From Nocardiopsis eucommiae (GTDB taxonomy: Bacteria; Actinomycetota; Actinomycetes; Streptosporangiales; Streptosporangiaceae), in the NCBI GenBank assembly GCA_018388625.1, contig CP074402.1:1240001-1304000 (forward strand): 64,000 nucleotides of DNA, read 5' to 3'. Under the pieces are notes generated by a model that was not told the DNA's origin, searched no databases, and saw only the letters and a program-made list of their open reading frames with translations. Position numbers and translations under genes: made by a program. The number at the start of each line of letters is the position of its first letter. Within the stretch, counting starts at the first letter, position 1. Shown in pieces: positions 60,051 to 64,000 of the stretch.

Positions 60051-60380
60051 TCAGCCCTGCCCGAAGCGGTCCCGGGCCTCGTCCACGGCGGCGCCCATCG
60101 GGTCCTCGGCGATGCCGCCCAGGGTCTCCGCCTGTCCCTGGAACCCCTGGACGCCCTCGGTCACCTGGTCGGTGACACCCTCGGTCACACCGCCCATCGC
60201 GTCCTCGGCGAACTGGCCGTAGTCCTGCCCCACCAGATCCTGGCCGGTCTCCTGGAAGGTGCCCACGGCTTCCTCGGCCCCGCCGCCCACCTGGTCCAGT
60301 CCCTGGGTCACCCCGTCCGTGACCTGTTCCGCAGTATCTCCGAACAGACCCTTGAACCAGTCGATCACGTCACTGAACAT
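60051..60380 (-). CDS. Small repetitive Gly/Gln-rich protein of unknown function
   Basis: 109 residues. After an aromatic N-terminus (MFSDVIDWFKGLFGDTAEQV) there are imperfect heptad-like units (VTDGVTQGLDQV, VTEGVTDQVTEGVQGFQGQ). It is acidic with no Cys. May be an amphipathic helical protein like phasin/antitoxin-type or a surface-active peptide; no family recognised. Intact. Confidence 0.55.
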   Translation of the reverse strand: MFSDVIDWFKGLFGDTAEQVTDGVTQGLDQVGGGAEEAVGTFQETGQDLVGQDYGQFAEDAMGGVTEGVTDQVTEGVQGFQGQAETLGGIAEDPMGAAVDEARDRFGQG

Positions 60381-60498
60381 CGCTCTTCGTTTCTTCCGTG
60401 GGCCGAGGCCCGGTTGGGAGTCGTCTGCACCCTTCTACCCGCCCGGAGTAAGTACCCCGTAAGGGTTTCCAGCGCGGCGAGGGGCCAGGGAGGCCACC

Positions 60499-60639
60499 GT
60501 GAACCCCGCGATCTGGCGGCGGGTCACGGAAGATCGGGGCAGCCTCCTCGACCTGCGGAAACTCCGGACGGAAGGCATCAATACGATCACTCTCCGTGGT
60601 TTTCGTTCCCACGGTCCATCGGCGCTCGACATCATGTGA
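60499..60639 (+). CDS. Possible 46-residue small protein
   Basis: GTG 60499 follows GGGAGG with five-base spacing and opens VNPAIWRRVTEDRGSLLDLR and a basic remainder ending SALDIM. The second half has weak third-position GC, so it may be a relic or a leader for the SGNH gene 39 bases on. Supported mainly by its ribosome binding site. Confidence 0.3.
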   Translation: MNPAIWRRVTEDRGSLLDLRKLRTEGINTITLRGFRSHGPSALDIM

Positions 60640-60678
60640 GAGCAGCACCACACCAGGACGAGGACCAGCGGAGGCCCC

Positions 60679-61563
60679 GTGGGCAGGCAAGGTTTGATGA
60701 TCGCGGTGACCACCGTGGTGACCGTGAGTATGGGAATGGCCACGGCGACATCGGCCCAGGCGGACGACGGGTCGGCCGAACCCCTCGCCTACGTGGCGCT
60801 CGGGGACTCGGCGGCCGCCGGGCCCCTCATCCCGAACCAGGACCCGAACATCGCCTGCCTGCGCTCGGACCGCAACTACCCCCGTGTCGCCGCCGACGCG
60901 CTCGGCGCCGACCTCACCGACGTCACCTGCTCGGGGGCCAAGGTCTCCGACTTCTCCGGTCGGCAGTTCGGGCTCCTGGCTCCGCAGTACGACGCCCTGA
61001 GCGAGGAGACCGACCTGGTCTCCCTGACCATCGGCGGCAACGACGTCGAACTGGTCGGCGCCGCGCTGAGCTGCGTCAACCTCCTGCGCGAGCCGCTCGG
61101 CCTCTCCTGCGAGGAGCGCTTCACCCAGGGCGGCACCACGGACCGCATCGCCGGGGACATCGACGCCTGGGAACCCGTGCTCGACCAGGCCCTCACGGAG
61201 ATCCGTGACCGCGCTCCCCACGCCGAGATCGTGGTCGCGGGCTACGGAACCTACGTGCGTGAGGGCGGCTGCTGGCCGACCCAGCCCGTGTGGGGGCGCG
61301 ACGCCGACTACATCCAGGGCTCGGTGGACCGCCTCAACGAGACCCTGGAACGCCGGACCCTCGCGCACGGCGGCACCTACGTCGACCTCGCCGCCGTCAG
61401 CGAGGGGCACGACGTCTGCGCACGGCCCGGCGAGCGTTACCTGGAGGGCCTGCTCCCCACCAGCGTCGCGGCGCCCCTGCACCCCAACGCCCGAGGGATG
61501 GCCGCCTTCGGAGCCGCCCTCGCCGAGGCCGTCGGCGTCCCACGGCCCGACGAGGCCCTCTGA
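60679..61563 (+). CDS. Secreted SGNH/GDSL hydrolase (lipase/esterase)
   Basis: 294 residues with a signal peptide (cleavage near AQADDG). The four SGNH blocks are visible: ALGDSAAAG (Ser), SGAKVSDFSG (Gly), LTIGGNDVE (Asn) and LHPNARGMAAFG (His). Six cysteines suggest disulfides outside the cell. Similar to Streptomyces secreted lipases. GTG 60679. Intact. Confidence 0.92.
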   Translation: MGRQGLMIAVTTVVTVSMGMATATSAQADDGSAEPLAYVALGDSAAAGPLIPNQDPNIACLRSDRNYPRVAADALGADLTDVTCSGAKVSDFSGRQFGLLAPQYDALSEETDLVSLTIGGNDVELVGAALSCVNLLREPLGLSCEERFTQGGTTDRIAGDIDAWEPVLDQALTEIRDRAPHAEIVVAGYGTYVREGGCWPTQPVWGRDADYIQGSVDRLNETLERRTLAHGGTYVDLAAVSEGHDVCARPGERYLEGLLPTSVAAPLHPNARGMAAFGAALAEAVGVPRPDEAL

Positions 61564-61765
61564 CCCACGGACCGGGGCGCGCCCGCGAGGGCCGCCCCGC
61601 ATTCCCCTCCGACGACGCGGAACGGGGAATTTCGTTTACCGGGGCTTCGGAAAAACGGAGATGATGGGTTCTCCGTGAAAAGGCATAACGAATGGGACTC
61701 TGATCTCTTGTTGAACTTCCGGTGTTGCTAGTGTCTTCGCATCGCATTGTGGCGGAGGAGTGTGC

Positions 61766-62857
61766 ATGGAATTCAGTGAGCGGATCGCCGCAGTCGCCGC
61801 GAAGGCACGGCAGCAGCAGGACCTGATCGGAACCGAGGAGGCGACGAAGAACGCCCTGGTGATGCCGTTCATCTCCACGGTCCTGGGCTACGACGTCTTC
61901 GATCCCCGCGAGGTCGTGCCCGAGTTCACAGCGGACGTCGGCGTGAAGAAGGGCGAGAAGGTCGACTACGCCATCATGCGCGACGACGAGGTGCGGATAC
62001 TCGTCGAGTGCAAGAAGTCGAATGGCGCGCTCACGATCGAACACGCCTCCCAGCTCTACCGTTACTTCGGAGTCACCAACGCGCGTATCGCCGTGCTCAC
62101 GAACGGTGTCGTCTACCAGTTCCACACCGATCTCGACTCGCCCAACAGGATGGACGCCAAGCCCTTCCTGGTCCTCGACCTGAATGACGTGGACGAGTCC
62201 CTCCTCCCCGAACTGCGTAAACTCACTAAGGACGCCTTCGACCTGGAGTCGGTGATCAGCGCCGCCGAGAAACTCAAGTACCTCGGGGAGATCAAGCGGA
62301 CCTTCGCGGCCCAGTTCCAGGAGCCCGAGGACGACTGGATCCGGTTCTTCACCAGCCGGGTCTACTCGGGCCAGTTCACCCGGCGGGCCCGTGAGCAGTT
62401 CGCGCCCCTGGTCCACGAAGCCGGGGCCCAGTTCCTCAACGACCAGGTCAACAGCCGACTGAAGTCCGCGCTCAGCACCAGCTTCACCGTTCCCGAACCG
62501 GACGGCGAGCTCGACGGCACGGAGGAGGTGGACGAGACGGAGGAGACCGAACGCGCCGACGGGATCGAGACCACCCTGGAGGAGCTGGAGGGCTACCGGA
62601 TCGTGAAGGCCATCGCGTGCAGCGAGGTCAGGCCCCAACGGGTCGCCCACCGGGACTCCAAGTCCTACTTCGCGGTCCTGCTCGACGACAACAACCGCAA
62701 GCCGATCGCCCGCCTGCACTTCAACGGCAAGTCCAGGAAGTACCTCGGCACCTTCGACGCGGCCAAGAACGAGACCCGGCACCTCCTCCAGTCTCTGGAC
62801 GACATCTACCTCCATGCGGAGAGCATCCGCGAGGCGGTACGCGCGCACCTCCTCTGA
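61766..62857 (+). CDS. Solitary type I restriction enzyme R-subunit N-terminal-like nuclease
   Basis: 363 residues. The HsdR_N/PD-(D/E)xK core is near the N-terminus: E25 region (GTEEATKNALVMPFISTVLG), D67 (KVDYAIMRDDEV) and E81-x-K83 (ILVECKK). A helical middle, an acidic linker (about 250-272) and a C-terminal domain (YRIVKAIACSEV ... RKYLGTFDAAKNETRHLL) follow. No helicase, methylase or specificity gene adjoins it. ATG 61766 follows GGAGGAG. Function unknown; defence or DNA repair are options. Confidence 0.82.
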   Translation: MEFSERIAAVAAKARQQQDLIGTEEATKNALVMPFISTVLGYDVFDPREVVPEFTADVGVKKGEKVDYAIMRDDEVRILVECKKSNGALTIEHASQLYRYFGVTNARIAVLTNGVVYQFHTDLDSPNRMDAKPFLVLDLNDVDESLLPELRKLTKDAFDLESVISAAEKLKYLGEIKRTFAAQFQEPEDDWIRFFTSRVYSGQFTRRAREQFAPLVHEAGAQFLNDQVNSRLKSALSTSFTVPEPDGELDGTEEVDETEETERADGIETTLEELEGYRIVKAIACSEVRPQRVAHRDSKSYFAVLLDDNNRKPIARLHFNGKSRKYLGTFDAAKNETRHLLQSLDDIYLHAESIREAVRAHLL

Positions 62858-62859
62858 GC

Positions 62860-62895
62860 GGGGGCCGGGTGGCCGGGCTCGGCCACCCGGCCCCC
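62860..62895 (+). terminator. Strong hairpin terminator after the HsdR_N-like gene
   Basis: Fifteen-base perfect stem GGGGGCCGGGTGGCC (62860-62874) with 62881-62895, six-base loop, two bases after the stop. Confidence 0.75.
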
Positions 62896-62982
62896 GGGGC
62901 GGGACACGGGTAAAACCCGTGGCATCGGCGGGCCGGTCCGTGCATGATGTCGGGGCCGACGCCACGCCTGGAGGGACCACCC

Positions 62983-63971
62983 ATGATCGTCCGGATCGAT
63001 CCGCACGACGCCCACGCCTTCGACTCCTGGTACGCGGCCTACCGGGAGGCCTGGACGGCGGGGCGAGCGACCGGGGCCGCCATCCCGCGCGAGGTCCTGC
63101 GCGGATCGGTGACCGCCGAGCGGGACGACACCGCCTTCCGGCTCCACGCCGCCCGCGAGGATGACCGCGTGGTCGGCACCCTGATGCTGGAGCTCTCCCT
63201 CAAGGAGAACACCGAGCACGCCGACGTGTCGGTCACCGTCGTCCCGGACCGGCGCGGACGCGGTCTGGGCGCCCGGCTCCTGGCGGTGGCCGAACGGGAG
63301 ATGGCGGAGCTGGGACGCACGGTCGCGGCCACCGAGGTCCCCGTGCCGGCAGGGGAGTCCAGGCAGACCTGGCCGGGCGCCCGCTTCGCGCTCGCGCACG
63401 GGTTCACCGTCGGACTGGAGGAGGACTCCCTCCTCCTGGACCTGCCCGTGGATCCGGCGCTCATCGCCCGGCTGCGCCCGGACACCGGCGCCTACCGGAT
63501 GCGCGCGTGGACCGGCGCCTGCCCCGACGACCTGGTCGAGGCCTACGCCGACCTGTGCACGGTCATGCAGCGGGACATGCCCGCCGGGGACCTGACATAC
63601 GTACCCGAGGTCTGGGACGTCGAGCGCGTCCGCGCGTTGGAGGACCTGCGGGCGGCGGCGGGCACGGTCTCCCTGGTCACCGTCGCGCAGGCCCCCTCGG
63701 GCGAGCTGGCGGGTTTCACCGTCCTCTCCCTGATGGAGGGGAGGACGTCGTGGGCCAGGAGGACACCCTGGTGGCGGGCGCGCACCGGGGCCACCGCCTG
63801 GGCCTGGCCCTCAAACTCCACAACCTGGAGCGCCTGGTCCGCGACCACCCCGACCGTCGAGCGGTACGGACCTGGAACGCCGTGGGCAACGGGTACATGC
63901 GCGACATCAACAGGGCCCTGGGCTTCAGGGTCGAGGAGCGCTACCTCGAACTCGAACGCGCGGACGCCTAG
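62983..63971 (+). CDS. GNAT family acetyltransferase, two-domain, one frame break
   Basis: About 330 residues. ATG 62983 opens MIVRIDPHDAHAFDSWYAAY; domain 1 has VTVVPDRRGRGLGARLLAVA and domain 2 has VAGAHRGHRLGLALKLHN with the late WNAVGNGYMRDINRALGF. This is the mycothiol-synthase-like double GNAT layout. The frame breaks at the G run 63738-63741; one extra G gives LSLMEGEDVVGQEDTLVAG. GGAGGG precedes the start. Substrate unknown. Confidence 0.85.
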
Positions 63972-64000
63972 CGGATCCCCCGGTCCGGGACTCGTGGACG

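Noticed and set aside
61766..62857. A complete type I restriction-modification system
   Set aside because: Only an R-subunit N-terminal-like protein is present; no helicase, methylase or specificity subunit is nearby.
1..64000. CRISPR arrays, tRNA or rRNA genes, prophage
   Set aside because: No regularly spaced repeats, cloverleaf sequences, rRNA-like stretches or phage structural genes were seen by eye; a covariance-model search would be needed to exclude a tRNA fully.

Overview
The window is about 64 kb of very GC-rich DNA with dense genes, frequent GTG/TTG starts, many 1-4 base stop/start overlaps and typical actinobacterial families (rpsO-pnp-M16 protease, aromatic-carotenoid crt genes, LitR/CarH-type regulator, MMPL transporter, MhuD-like heme oxygenase). 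It is an actinomycete chromosome. The gene mix would suit Nocardiopsis or a relative, but that genus call is inference. No tRNA, rRNA, CRISPR array, prophage or complete insertion sequence was seen.

A caution runs through the annotation: nearly forty reading-frame breaks fall in G or C homopolymers. In almost every case restoring one base (usually a 4-base run back to 5, or 5 back to 6) rejoins two halves of one recognisable protein. This looks like consensus sequencing error rather than decay, so broken genes are annotated as single CDSs spanning the break. Each break position is given.

Layout. 1-4250: rpsO end, pnp and an M16 peptidase, closed by strong hairpins. 4262-7142: small heat shock protein, a BCCT osmolyte transporter and a MarR regulator. 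7246-16431: carotenoid cluster crtE-crtI-crtB-Rieske gene, then crtU/crtT on the other strand, crtY, and a B12-type light regulator; together these predict an aromatic carotenoid such as isorenieratene. 16525-20831: DUF4383 membrane protein, SDR/DUF2867 protein, MMPL exporter with a dyad in its promoter. 20828-27044: class IV aminotransferase, FadR-type GntR regulator, and a 5-oxoproline operon (NRAMP-like transporter, pxpA, pxpB, pxpC, YcsI) with a GntR-type operator lying on its -10 box. 27054-30906: ABC exporter facing a two-component system. 30922-36575: a membrane protein, an NmrA-like reductase divergent from an AraC regulator, and a TetR/GH3 beta-glucosidase pair. 37056-44398: organosulfur region with TauD dioxygenase plus ABC importer, then methyltransferase, DUF1269 protein and an alkylsulfatase. 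44428-53937: scattered regulators and enzymes (GlxA-type regulator, cysteine hydrolase, GNAT, a small HTH protein with a palindrome over its start, LLM oxidoreductase, membrane EEP protein, aldo-keto reductase, hydrolase, HAD) and a second BCCT transporter. 53951-63971: APH(3')-like kinase divergent from a nucleotidyltransferase, a GNAT with a possible leader peptide, a 187-bp MITE-like element, methyltransferase-like protein, MhuD-like heme monooxygenase, SDR, DoxX-like protein, secreted SGNH hydrolase, a solitary HsdR_N-like nuclease and a two-domain GNAT.

Functional links: the carotenoid, 5-oxoproline and organosulfur blocks are coherent pathways with their own regulators or promoter elements. 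Two BCCT transporters suggest salt or osmotic adaptation. The least explained parts are the NRAMP-like protein lacking metal-site motifs, the Rieske protein in the carotenoid cluster, the palindrome-controlled small HTH gene, the solitary nuclease and the MITE-like element.
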